From positions 1 through 64,000 of the forward strand of contig NW_027441206.1 in NCBI RefSeq assembly GCF_949628215.1: a DNA stretch of 64,000 bases. Direction: 5' to 3'. This DNA is from Phalacrocorax aristotelis. Lineage: Eukaryota; Chordata; Aves; Suliformes; Phalacrocoracidae. Made by a program: the position numbers and the translations under genes. Position 1 is the first letter of the stretch. The number at the start of each line of letters is the position of its first letter. This document shows positions 31,301 to 42,779 of this stretch, piece after piece. Under the pieces are notes generated by a model. The model had not been told where the DNA came from, did not search any database, and saw only the letters and a program-made list of their open reading frames with translations.

Positions 31301-34300
31301 TGTTCGTCTCTTCCTCTCTCTATTCCTTTGCGCTGGTCCCTCTCCCTATTGTTTATTGTTTTGCTTCTCTGAACCTTTTTTTATTCCCAGCGTTTTCCCG
31401 TGACAGGAGCAGCAAAGAAGGGAGCGGAGCATCGGGGTATCCATGGAGAGAGCATTGGGCGTTCTCCTGTCTTTGTGGGGCTGACCCTGAGGAAGTGTGG
31501 TACGTGGGTCGGTAGCGTGAATATATATATTTTGTGGGTGCACAAACCCGTTTCAGAGTGTCAGAGGGTAAGGGTTTTGTTCTGTTCAGTGTAAACATTG
31601 TTCTGTTTGGTGAATTTGTCGAAGATGAGAGTTCAGTGGGGGAGGAAGTCAGCTCTCTGGCTGGTTTGAGGGTAAGGTGGGCTGTACGTGTTTGTCGGTC
31701 ATCTCTCACCTGCCAGATGTTTTGAACTAGTTGTATCTGGTTTTCGTAGGGAGTCACGAAGGGGTTTGGGGCTCCCCAGTGGCGGGTGCTGTGGCCAAAA
31801 GAGAAAGCAGGGTCACAGAGTGCTTCATTTACGGGGCTGGCCTCGGCCATCTACTGCACAAACTTCTGGTATGTAGCAATCGGGACTCGATTTCCTGAAG
31901 GAGGAGAGGATGATGGAGCTCGTTATAAGAGCATAATCGTTTTGTCTTCTTTTGGCAGTACGGGCACCCGAGGACCAGCTTGCTTTTGAGGAACGGCACG
32001 AGGATGTTGGTGTCGACGCTCAGCAGAGGAAGGAAGCTTCTTTTGGAGGCCAAGAAGATGAAGTAGACTGCTTATTTGTTGTGTTTGATTTTCATTGCGG
32101 GGATGGGGAGGGGTGGAACATGCAAAACGCGGTCCTGGGCAGGGGAGGTTTCTGATGTGGGAGGCCGTGAGAGAGACCATGGACGCTGCTGGACAGGCGT
32201 TAGAACCCGTTGCTCAGGTTGGACGGACCCAGCAGAACCACCGCACCATCTTAAGTAATGCCTGCTCACGTACTGAGATTTTAGTAGTTGCCCCCGCATC
32301 AGCTTTGGCTTTTCCTCGTCGAGCTTGTGTTTTGGCAAGAAGCGTCTTTCGTTAAGCGTTTGGGTCTAAGGGGTGTCCGTGAGGCTACGTGGTGCCCATC
32401 CCCATGAGATTTTGTGACCATCAAGTGATATTCAGCATCCATCTTATGCCCGTCTCCTGTAACTACTCTGCAGTTTTCGCTTAAGGCTTGATAGCGCAGC
32501 GTTAGCTGAGGGCGGCATTTCCCCCGCTGGCCCCTCCACGCCGACGGCGTTTCCCCTGCCGGCCGCTGTCCGTTCCCTGTAACTGTGACTCTTGTCCCGG
32601 CAGAACCTTTGCCAAAGCCACCTTTGTGCTCCGCAGCAGTCTGTTTTCTGTCTCGAGTATGTTTCTTTTCGGTATCCGATACCCCAGAGCTGTGTACCGT
32701 TGGCTCAGGTCTCTTCTTGAGCTTCTGCGAGAAGAGAGAGCCTTCATCTGTTTTAATCCATGTGTCTCCTGGGGTGTTTTTTTGTTGTCCTTTACAATTT
32801 AGTTTTGCCCCAGCTACTGAGGTGTTAATTTAGCTGCTTCATACGGTTCCCGATACGCTTGTGTATTTCCACGTTTCTTTTCGTGTTTTTTGTCCTTTGA
32901 GACTGATCTAGTTCTGTTAAGGGACTGAGCGAGAGAGAGCGTTGAGGTGACTCCGAATGGTTGATGGCTTTACAATAAATGATTTACTTTATAACCAGAG
33001 ATATTTTTTGAGAAGGGGTTCTTAAAAGATTTCGTTCTGCTTTGCCATTCCGCTGGGGTAGATGAGCCCCAGCCTTTTTTCAGGAGGCTCATTCTGCTCC
33101 TGGGCTTCTCTGGTACTGTTCCTTGAGTTGGTTGCAGGTTTTGAGCTGTCTAAGCTCTTTGGGTAGGTGTGTTTTGACATTCAGAGATGGGGAGGTTTCT
33201 GGTTGAGGTAAGAGATTAAGGAGCAGTCAAAGTTGAGCAGCAGATATATATTAGGAAGTACACTTGTACGAGCTTTTGTTTTCCCTTGGGTCAGTAAGTT
33301 TTTGTTGGGTGTTCAGGGGTAGCAAGATGGTCTAATAGTGTGTTTTGGATTATTTGGTTTTGTGGGGGTGTTATGGTTTTGTCTGGGTTTTTTTGTTTGT
33401 GGTTTGTTGGGTTTTTTTGTGTGTGGTAGGTTTTTTGTTTGTTTTGTCTTGTTTTCCAGGAATTTTGACTTGACTGAAGGTAGAACCTTATATTTTTTCC
33501 ACCAGTTTTGCCTGTGTTGTGCAAGTTGTTGACGTTATCTCTCAATAGGACTGATGGTGAGATGCTGCGGTAGGGGTTAGGGTGAGTGTGTTGTACACAT
33601 CTGTATATGGAGCTCTAGCCTTCCTTCAGAAAGCAGCAGGGACGTAACGCATAGTGTGTGTCGGTGTACGGGACTGCTCGTCGCCTTTCCCGATCGCCCG
33701 CAGAGTACCACGTTGTCCCGAGAACCTTTGCAGCTTGCGGCAGGTCCCTTGTAGATTATAAGCATCAGGGCTTCTGTTATTTTGTGGGCCTGTAGAGAGC
33801 ACGGAGTCTGCGGGAAGCCGGAAGGTGGGAGGTGCTCGCAGAACGCGGGGCAGAGGTGGGAAGGGCGGCTCCCGAGGAGCGGCTGACAGAGGGGCTTTAG
33901 GGGTGCAAATACAGGGCAGGAGCTGTCGGGAAGGAGTGAGGTTCCTTCCCTGACAGTTCAGGAGGAGAGGAGGGGTTTTTGAAGTCTTGGTACCGGGGAA
34001 TGGTTGGGAAAGGGGTGTTTAAGTGTTAGCTAATGGTCGTGTTCTGTGTGCAAGCAGCCTCCGGTAGCCCAGTCTCCTTCCCCGTATGTGTCAGCACGGC
34101 CACTCGAGCGTGCTGTCTGCCGAGAGGTTCTCCACGCGGCTGTTCATGGAGTCGCTCAGGAGTGAGTTACCTACAAAAGGAGAGTGTGTCGCTACACCAG
34201 CCACGCCTGTTTGCTTCCCGTATTGCTTTTGGCATTTGCCCTATCGGTGTCCGCCTGTGCTTGAGTCATCTGACACGAACTGTGATTTTTGTGTGTTGCG

Positions 34301-35700
34301 TGGTTTGACTTTTTCTTGCAGTTTAAGTAACAGGTCGAGGGTTAAGCAGGACAGTCGAGCGAGGCGTGACGGCAAAGGCGAGCAGATGGCGTCGTGTGCT
34401 GTGACGGGGCGGGCTGTGAGGTCACTCGTCTGGGATTTCTGCCTTTGGGGTCTCTGTGTTGCCGAACAAGTCGGTCAAAAGGATTTGTTAGTTTGTTTTG
34501 CGTGGTGAGCTCTTGATTTTGGAAAGCAGTGTCCAACATCTGTGTGCCTCTCCGTATTTCCCCAGAAGTGGGCCCGGCATTGAAGGTGACGGTTCCCCAG
34601 CCATCGGGGACGGACCGAGAATGCGAGCAGGCACCTGACGTGGCCACTGACCCGGGAGGCACGGATTGGGAGGTGAGCGGAGCCGTGTTGGCACGGTAGG
34701 GGAAAGGATGAGTCTGGAATGTGGCTGTTGGTGCAGATGCGCGGTAGGGAGCCGGACACGGAAGGGAGGGGGCGAACAGAGCATCGTGAGAAGGTAGGTC
34801 AGCACGTGACAACGGAGGGGTCGTGCAGTGTGAGCACCTATGTGACTAGTTAATGAAGGGACTCACAAAACTATATGCAAAGCGGGATGTCTGCCCCGAG
34901 CTCGTTGGGCAAGGTGAGCGATGAACAGGGAGCCGTAGCAGCTGTTATTTTTGAGGTGTGGAATTGTTTGTGAGCGGGCGGCCGCTTCCAGGCGCAGGGG
35001 TCGCCTTGTCTCTCTGGTTCTCTAGGCACCGTAGGTGGCGGCGGCCACGACATCCAGCCTCATTAGAGCGTGGGGGAGCGGAAGTTCACGGCGCTTCCGA
35101 GGAGGCTGTTGTTGCGGAAGTGGCCGGCGTTGAGTGGTGCGATGCTGAGTGATGGCACCGCACGTTTGGAGATGAAGAGTATCCGTGTGACCGCAGCCCC
35201 ATCCTACGTAGCCTGTGTGGCCTTTTTAAAGGATGGCTTTTGAGCCCCCAGATTTGGAAGGGAAGCTGAGGGGCCGATGCGGTCTTTGTGCGGGTGGCCG
35301 GTCGGTTGGGGGAAGCGCAGGTGGGGCAGGCAGGGGTTGTAAAATCAGCGGAGGGTACCGTTCAGAGACCGGACACGTTTGGGCCGAGAGAGGTTGTGGT
35401 GTCCTTTCTGCAAAACAGAAGCATCTGCCAGGCAGGGGGAGTTCCTGCCTGTGCTTGTGCTGTTGTGTGGATTTTGTAGTCTGTCTTTGTTCCTTACTGT
35501 ACTCGGGTCTCGATGTGTCTGTTGTTCTCCGTGCTGAGCAGGCACCTAGGTAGCAATATTGAGGGTTTTGCAAGCCCTGGCTCATCGGCATAATGGTAAC
35601 CGAGAGCTTCCTTTCTCGCATTTTAAGTCTACTGCATAGATTTGTCTTGTGTCTGAAATATTAGACCTTTATAGAAGGTCATCTTTTTGCAGCGGTGATT
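31301..35700. other. Mostly single-copy DNA, no gene recognised
   Basis: I find no repeats shared with the rest of the window and no recognisable protein. Splice-like sites occur at scattered places: an acceptor TTTTGGCAG at 31958 and a fuller pair around 34566-34672. A G/T-rich low-complexity stretch lies at 33350-33460. Short frames are present on both strands but have no supporting features. Confidence 0.6.
34566..34672 (+). ncRNA. Exon-like segment in the single-copy region
   Basis: The acceptor ATTTCCCCAG and the donor GAG followed by GTGAGC bound 107 bp. Support comes from splice signals only. One frame is open through it, without a recognisable domain. Confidence 0.3.
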
Positions 35701-35756
35701 AAGGCGGCCTCGATACTGCTGCTGAGGAGCAGTCTGAATACGCAGAGCCCTTTTCT

Positions 35757-37745
35757 GGGACCTGTTCCCTGCACCTGAACGTTCTGAGGTCTTTAAGAGT
35801 GGCTTGTCGCTCGTACGTCGTCCTAGTTGTGGGTATATGGTTTTATTGCAGGTGATGATGGTAGGTGACTTCTCTGCGGATGCTATAGCTTCTTCCTCGC
35901 TGCCGTATAGATCTTCTCGCCCGGTGGCATCTCTGGGCCGGAAGTCCGTCGTCTCGGTGAGAGTTTTCTTAGGTGCCTCGATCGCGTCGCTTGTAGTATT
36001 TGTGAGCGGTGTCGGTCCGTGCATGTCGATGCCTGTGTCAGAGCTGCTCCGCCTGGGGGTGTAGCAATGGTAGAGCGGAGGAAAGAATAGCAATAAGAGT
36101 ATATGGTTAATGTTAATATGCATAGACTGTTTTGGCAACGCCCGTACAACCCTCGTCGGAGCGAGTGGCCGTTGGCAGCGGGCGAGGATGGTAATTTCCG
36201 GGGTGTTTTGTGGGTGCCGAGGGGATGACCGTAGCTGCCTGGGAGAGGCAGCTAGAGTGCTAGCTGAGCAGAGGGCACCTCTCAGCTGTTCAAGCTTGTA
36301 CGTGCGTGGGGCTTAACATTTGATTGAAGGTATTTCCTTTAATGGCATGCAGTAGTTGGGCTCTAGATGGTATTCCTACGTGGAAGCAAGACCTGTGGAA
36401 TGGTTAAGCTGTTGCTGTGCGTCCAGGTGACTTGTTCTATCATGCTGTTCTTGCAGAGGATGAAGATGGAGCTGTGCAGGGTGATGGAGCAGAGCTGAGT
36501 AGAGCACACTAAGGCAGCGGGTCCGTGTGCGGGATTAAAGGGAAGATGCGACCGAAGGCTATTTGAGGAGCATTTCAGGCGAGCTGGGTCGCAGTGAGGG
36601 GGCGCATGGGGCTGGTGACTTTGTTCTCTTTGCTCTCAGGAGCACAGCGCTATCCCTAGGGGCTGGCAAGGTTCTAATTGTGGGGCCGGCGCCCATCGGG
36701 TGCTTCTTTTTGCGTTACAGTTTAAAGCGTGGATCGCTCTGATGTTTGAGGAGTTTCTGGGCAGTTGTCGTCTGCGGCGTCGTTCCCAGATGCGTGAACA
36801 GCTCTGCTCTGTCGCTGTCTGTTTTCAGGGAGCGTGATTTCTTCCCTGCATCCTTACGTTCTTAGGTCTTGTAGCTGGGCTTCTTGTGCCTCCTCCCTCT
36901 CAGTTTTGAGAGGAACTTCTTGTCACGGGCCCTGACGCTCTTCTAATCATTTTGGATCTCGTTAGGGCCTCCTTGCATCCCTGTCAGGGTTCTGCAGGTC
37001 TTGTTGCTGGACGAGCTCTTCCGTCCAGTTGTCTCTGTGTTTGCCGAGAGCGTTCTCTCGTCTTGGAGGCGCGCAGTTTGTAGTGTTTCTCATAGCGTTG
37101 GTGTGTGCGTTTTGTGAGTTTGGCTCGGAGCCGCCTTGCTGGCCGTGTAGAGTCGGGTAGGTGGCACAGCGATGAGAGCTTAGGGTTCATCTCTTGCTGT
37201 GCTAAGGCTGTTGGGGGAAAGGTGGTACCGTCATCTCGGATGGAGTGGCCCTCCTCAGCAGGCAAGGACCGTAATCACCGTGACGTTTTGTGGGCTCGGA
37301 GGCCGTGACCGTGGCTATCTGGGAGAGGCAGCTAGAGTTCAGCTGAGCAGATTACCTCTGCAGGGTGTTCAAGCTTGTACGTGCGTAGGGCTTCATGTTT
37401 GATGTCATATGTTTGTTTTTAATGGCAGGTTATAGTCGGTGTTCAGGAACAGTTAAGGTACTGCTGTGCAACCAGGCGACTTGTTTCGTATTGGTTTTGG
37501 AGATGCCGAGGGACGAGTCGTGCAGGGCGACGGAGGGGAACTGAGGGGACCGATGTAAGCGGGTGAGTCGGTGCGTGGTGTATATAGAGGGAAGATGTGA
37601 CCGATGCCTCTATGACTCCATTGCTCCTTGCGTTTGTCTTTTGTTTTGGTTTTGAAGTAGCGTAGCAATGAGCAAAGGAGGCAAGTCGAGCAAGGCGAGT
37701 GGTGATTGGTGGGCTGAAGTAGCAGCTCTTTTCTGAGGTGTTGTG
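35757..37745. repeat. Diverged ~1.07-kb tandem duplication containing module M1
   Basis: Landmarks at 35757-36560 recur about 1,070-1,080 bp downstream. They include an ACGTTCTGAGGTCTT-like block, GGGAGAGGCAGCTAGAG, GTTCAAGCTTGTACGTGCG and the M1 core. The halves are clearly diverged, with many indels. Both carry M1, related to 335-760. The right half extends further (to ~37745) and keeps the GTGAGT donor of segment b. Confidence 0.7.
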
Positions 37746-39870
37746 TTGCTGGTGAAGTTATAAGCAACGCGTGTCGTTTGGGTGTTACGGACGGCGGGCG
37801 AGGTGCCGTGTTCAGCTGCAAGTGACGTAGGCCGGGTGGGAGGCTGTCGAGGGAAAGGGGTGCGAGACGGGGATCGGTGCGGGCAGGCTGTGGCATCGGG
37901 CAGCATCTCAGGAGGTGCCTTTTCGCTTGGCTTTTTGCAGGTGCCGCTGGCAGGCTCGGAGTGCTGCTGCCGCACGCCTATGAGAGGTCTGAGAAGGTGG
38001 GGCAGCGGCCAGCATCTAAGACCAGAGAATGCTGTGGTCCGTCGTCGAGCTCTTCAGTTTTGTAGGTAACACGTGGGCCGTCTTTGGAACGGCGTATGAG
38101 CATTAGAAGTGAGCTGGGTAGTAATGAGGAAGTCACGGGGCGGTGATTTCTCACGAGCGTAACGGTAGTTTACTGTGTGTTGATACGTTTGGTGCCACAA
38201 GCGATGACGGAAGCGGGGTGTGATGCTGGAATCTGTGCAGAGCAGGTGAGCCGATGGGCATGTTCGTTTTGATGAGGGGGGTGCTCTGGAAGAGATCTGT
38301 GTTGACCTGTGTGATACTTATTGCTGGCTCTGGGTTTTTTCCTTTTTTACATGATGAAGAGGCACCTGGCCACTGCAAGAATATCCTGGTTAGCTGGTGT
38401 GTTTCTTGTTGTGAAAGGATGCATAATCTGACCCATCTGAAAGCCCCACAGTGTGACTTTTGTTAGGAAGAGATTTTGAAAAATTGAGATATTTCTTATT
38501 CAGTGAGGTTGCATTCTATGAACTTGCCATCAGAGTGCATCTTAGAGACAGTGTCTTTGTCAGCAGAACTCATCAGCACAAGACTTGCAAAGTATTGCTT
38601 TTTTTTAAAGACAAAAAAATCCATGGTCCTTGCGGAGATCCAAGCACAGCACATACTCCAAAGGTTGATGGCATTGGTAGTGCTTGGGTTCTCAGTTGTA
38701 ACAGTCGAGATACCATAAAATGCGGTTCGCCTGCATGCTTCGGTACAGCCGAACGCATTAGCAGGTCTGCCGGTCCTTCTTGGTAGCCCCGTGTATTGCA
38801 ACACTGGGGATTTGATTTGTGTGGTTTTTTGTTGTGGTATTATTTTTTTCCCCCCCCAAAAAAAGTAAAACTGTATCGGGGATCTCTTCACTCACCGATT
38901 CTTCTGTCATAAATGAAAGTTTAAAAAAAAGCTAACATCGTCTGATTTACGACGTGACTTGCGCTCTTTCAGCTGTAACTGCCAAGCAGATGTAGGGTAC
39001 GATTTGTTAGGTGTACTTAAGCAGGTAGGTATTTGTTGTAAATATTTAATGAGGGGCGACTGAATGTTGTGGGGGGGTGTTTCCTGCCGGTATTTTGAGG
39101 GAGCGCTCTTAAGTACTTTATTTCAGTCTCGCTTTCGACGCGCGTTTCCCTGGCAGTTCAGCAGCATCTCTTGGGCGGGGCAGCCGGGCGGACGTCCCTC
39201 CCGACTCCGTAACACGCCAAAACCCCCCAGTCACGTTGCTGCTGTGTATTTTGGAGATAGATAATCTTATGGCGGGCGTGAACGGCTGTGCGAGTTGAAT
39301 GAACGCAGAAGGAAAATGGAAAGCTTTTAGAGCCTAGACGCTCATATTGGATGTGCGTAAACACGCGCCCGCCTTCTCAGCACAAAGTGAATTACTGAGA
39401 TTTATTCTTAATTTTTTACGTTACTCTTTCAAGTTTGACACGCTTCACTTCAGGCTTCGTGGAGCCAGGCAGCAAGACGTGCGGCGGCAGGGCGAGGGCT
39501 GTAGCTGCTGCGGTGGGTCTGTAAGCGGAGGTTCCGGTTCCGGTACAACTTTGCCCCGCAGCCTCACGGGGTTATCTCCCCGCAGCGGTGCCGTAAGGAA
39601 GGGATGAGACGTTTTCCAGCACCAGCCAGAGCGTTCAGTGTTACGCGAAGGATCTGTTCAAAATGGTATCGGTTAGTCTTAATACCGTTTTCAAGCGTTC
39701 CAATCACTCTAGCTTTTAAAGGATGTGTTGTGTTTTGACGTGACCCGTTTGCCTGGAATCTTGCTGCGGCTCAATTTCCTTCCTACCCCTTATGCTGACT
39801 GAGCTCCTCCATTTTCTTCTGTGCTATTTTATTAACGTGCTGAAATATAGTTTGGGATTTCTGTTTTTCA
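37746..39870. other. Single-copy DNA, nothing firm seen
   Basis: This stretch has mixed composition, with an A/T-rich part near 38460-38950. Several short frames occur, including one of 131 codons on the minus strand at 38496-38891. None shows a known motif. A small CpG-rich patch lies at 39470-39600. Confidence 0.5.
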
Positions 39871-39871
39871 G

Positions 39872-39932
39872 ATGTCGTCTAAGTGTCTCGTGATGCTCAA
39901 GAGATGCCTGCCGGTCGTTAAGCGTGGTGAAG
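39872..39932 (+). CDS. Possible short coding exon
   Basis: A good acceptor (CTGTTTTTCAG) is followed directly by ATG and an open, in-frame 61-bp segment encoding a basic, cysteine-containing peptide of about 20 residues. The donor is GAAG then GTAAGG. I do not recognise the product. Poly(A) signals ATTAAA (40288-40293) and AATAAA (40349-40354) lie downstream. The ATG may be coincidental and the exon non-coding. Confidence 0.25.
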
Positions 39933-40287
39933 GTAAGGGGCCATCCCTCGGCCTGGAGGCTCCTGGCTCTGTCTCCAGCGGGTGCCCCGCAGGTGCGGCC
40001 GCGAGGGCTGCCCGGTGGGGAGAGTCGGGGCCCCCAGGGACCGGGGCTGTTTGTCACCCCGGGGAGCCCGTCCCAGTGCGGGAACATGTCCGAGCGGAGC
40101 CCGAGAGAGACGTGACACCGTCCTCTGGCACGCTCCTGCTCTGCCGTGGGGCAGCCGCCAGCCTGCGGACAGGGGCTGGGGGGGCTGCAGCTGTTTGGGG
40201 GGCTGCCCCACCTTTTAGATTTTAGCAGAGCTCCCCCTTTTCTGGGGGGTGTGGGAGGGGTGTGCGTGTACCTTTGTAAATGGCACT

Positions 40288-40354
40288 ATTAAAGTAATGA
40301 GCTGCAGGTTGGAGCAGGTTCCCTTGTTTAGTGCCCTTCTTGGGGGTGAATAAA
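40288..40354 (+). terminator. Candidate polyadenylation signals
   Basis: ATTAAA at 40288-40293 and AATAAA at 40349-40354 are followed by G- and GT-rich sequence, as expected of vertebrate 3' ends. They would end plus-strand transcripts of the 31-40 kb region. Confidence 0.35.
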
Positions 40355-40499
40355 ATTGGGGGAGTCCTGGGGGGGGTGTGATGATGTCATGTGGGGTGCC
40401 CCGGTGTCACTGGGGGAGCTGATAATGCGTCAGAGGAACAGGTGAGTGGGGGCGTCATGTAGGGGTTCCCCCCCAAAAAGGGGGGTTACAGCCCCAAAA

Positions 40500-41215
40500 T
40501 GCCTGAAAATTCAGGGGGGCTATTACAAAAACCTCTTATATATATTGACATGTGTAATATTAATTTATAGATGCATAAAGGGATTTTGAGATAAGAACTT
40601 ATCTCTCCTATATTATATAACGGATTTCGGGATACAAAAATTCTGCATCGAGATGCAGGGTTTTAAAACACAAAAGTAACTCGACCGTCTATATATCTAG
40701 ATCAAAAAATAAAGGAGTTTAAAGTGAAAAGGATAGATGAAGGAATTCAAAGCAGAAGAAAGTCTGACTAGAGCGAGCATCTACGCTTAGTGTGTGTTAC
40801 ATAGTCTAAGTAGATGTGTAATCTAAATAGAGGTTATATAGAGTGAAATAAGCCGAGGTATAACTGTAAGTAGATGTCTAAATAGAGAAGTCGAAAAAGA
40901 TTGAAGTGTCAAAGGGTAAGTAAGCAGATAGCTAGCCTAAATAGCTGTTTTATGTACGTGTTAATATGGAAGTCTAAACAGGTATGTGTAAAGAGATATT
41001 CTGTGTAAGTGTAAATAGCCTAAATAGGTGTAAGTGTAAATATAATAGCTAAGTCTAAACAGATGTTGTATGTAAATGTAAAACAGATAGTATATATAAA
41101 ATATAGATGTACTCCGTAAGGATGTGTAAGTAGACACATAGTGCAAATGTCTATGCTATGTAAGGTTTTAAAATGCAAAGAAACCACGTTGATAGAGATG
41201 TTTATAGAGAAGATT
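40500..41215. repeat. AT-rich degenerate short repeat
   Basis: Variants of GTAAGTAGATGTCTAAATAG recur irregularly over about 700 bp. The composition contrasts sharply with the GC-rich neighbours. It looks like a decayed satellite or microsatellite. No gene is seen. Confidence 0.6.
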
Positions 41216-41284
41216 TAAAAATTAGACACACAGCCCACCCCCCAATCAACTGAAGGCACAAAAGCGCTTTCAAATGCTGCCCCT

Positions 41285-42720
41285 TCCCCGTTCTCCTTCT
41301 CCCATCCCGATTTGGGGCCGATTCCCCCAAATGGGGACTTTCCCCTCTGGGGCTGCGTAGGCAGCCTGGGAGCTGCTGCCAGGGCAGACACACACTCCAA
41401 AGCCCCTGAGTCTGGGTCTGCAATGGGGGGTGAAAAACCCCAAACAGGTTTGGGGGAAAGAAAACAATTCGGGGCTCTTGGGAAAGCCCACTCCTGCTGG
41501 GTTTGTGCAGTTGGAAAGGAGGGGGGTAAAAAAAGCGGGGGTGGGGGGGCGGAACCCTGCTAACCATTCTCATGCACAAAAGCAAAAAATCGCCAATTTC
41601 AATGTTGTGGAAAGGGTGAAAAAAACCCGGAAGTGAACCGTTTGGAAAAGCAATCCCAACTTTTACCTTATGGAAAAGCAAAAAAAAAAAAAACCCCAAA
41701 CGAACAAAACCAAAGTAACCCGAACAACAACAAAAAAAGCCAAACCATCCAACCGGAAATCACCAAAACTAAATAAACCCACCGAAAACCCTAAACTGGG
41801 GAAAATTTGGGGTGAAACACCGGCAGTTTGAGGGGCATTGCTGGGGCTTATCTGGAATGGATTCGCCGGAGCGGGTCAGTTATCTGGAGCGGATCATCTG
41901 CTGCAGGTTAGCCCAGGTGAGTTGCCCGTTGTGGATTATCCTGGGGGGACCCCCTGGTGTCAGTCATCCCCATGCATGTTCCCCGTGGCGTGTCTGCCCA
42001 GACATGCCCCTGTCCAGCGGTGTCCGCCTCCTCCCCCGCCCTCCCTCTGCGTGTGTCTGTGCCCTCCCAAACGCTTTCCCCTGACATGGCCCCCCCGCAT
42101 GACTCTTTTTTCCCCCGGTGACGTCCTCCCTCTCCCTGGCCTCCTGTTCTGTGCTCGCTGAAGCCTTATGCTTACGCAGGATGAGCAGAGCAGGGTGCTG
42201 GCAGTGCAGAGGCGAGGCGAGGCGCTGCCAAGCCAACGAAGCCCAAGGCTCAGCAGCGCACAAGTCCTTTGCAGGTCAGCCACTGGCACCTGGTCTGCCT
42301 GGCTGCCCCGTGCCCTGACGCACAGCTGCCCCCCTCACCCCAGGCAGCCTGCCTTCGGAAGGGCAGCTGTGTTCCCCTGATTGATTTTCTTCTTTAACCC
42401 TCTAGGACCTGTTGACTTGCTGCTCTCCCTGTCACAGCCCTGATGCCGCAGGCCTACAGCAACTGATGGGCCTACTCCGGGGGGGTGGGGGGTGGGAAAG
42501 GGGACCTTTCTCCCCAGGTCGTTTGTGCTGCTTCTCCTCCCTAGGGCGTGGGGTGGGGGTGAGTGGGGCAGGAGGGAGGACGGTAACGGCCACCTGATTT
42601 TTAAAGCAGTCGAGACGGAAGGACTAAAATGCTCGAGGCACTTTGGTGGTGGGCGGTGCGGAGGCAATGACTGACACTGCTGGGGCTGCGGGAGTGGGGA
42701 AGGTGCAGAGAAACATGAGC
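41285..42720. repeat. Dispersed module M2, copy 2
   Basis: The two blocks of 780-1480 recur here at 41285-41530 and 42430-42720 with substitutions and indels. They are separated by about 0.9 kb that includes A-rich sequence (41640-41800). The module again lies directly upstream of the 75-bp NRF1 monomer, this time expanded into an array. Confidence 0.7.
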
Positions 42721-42779
42721 TCTGCGCACGCAGTAACAGTTCCGTTATCCCGGCGAACGTGACCCAGAGCCGGCGCGGG

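Noticed and set aside
33565..33585. Telomere-like GGGGTTAGGGT
   Set aside because: Only one and a half copies, so chance.
38495..38530. CR1 LINE 3' end (ATTCTATG)
   Set aside because: A single octamer without the tandem repeat or upstream CR1 sequence.
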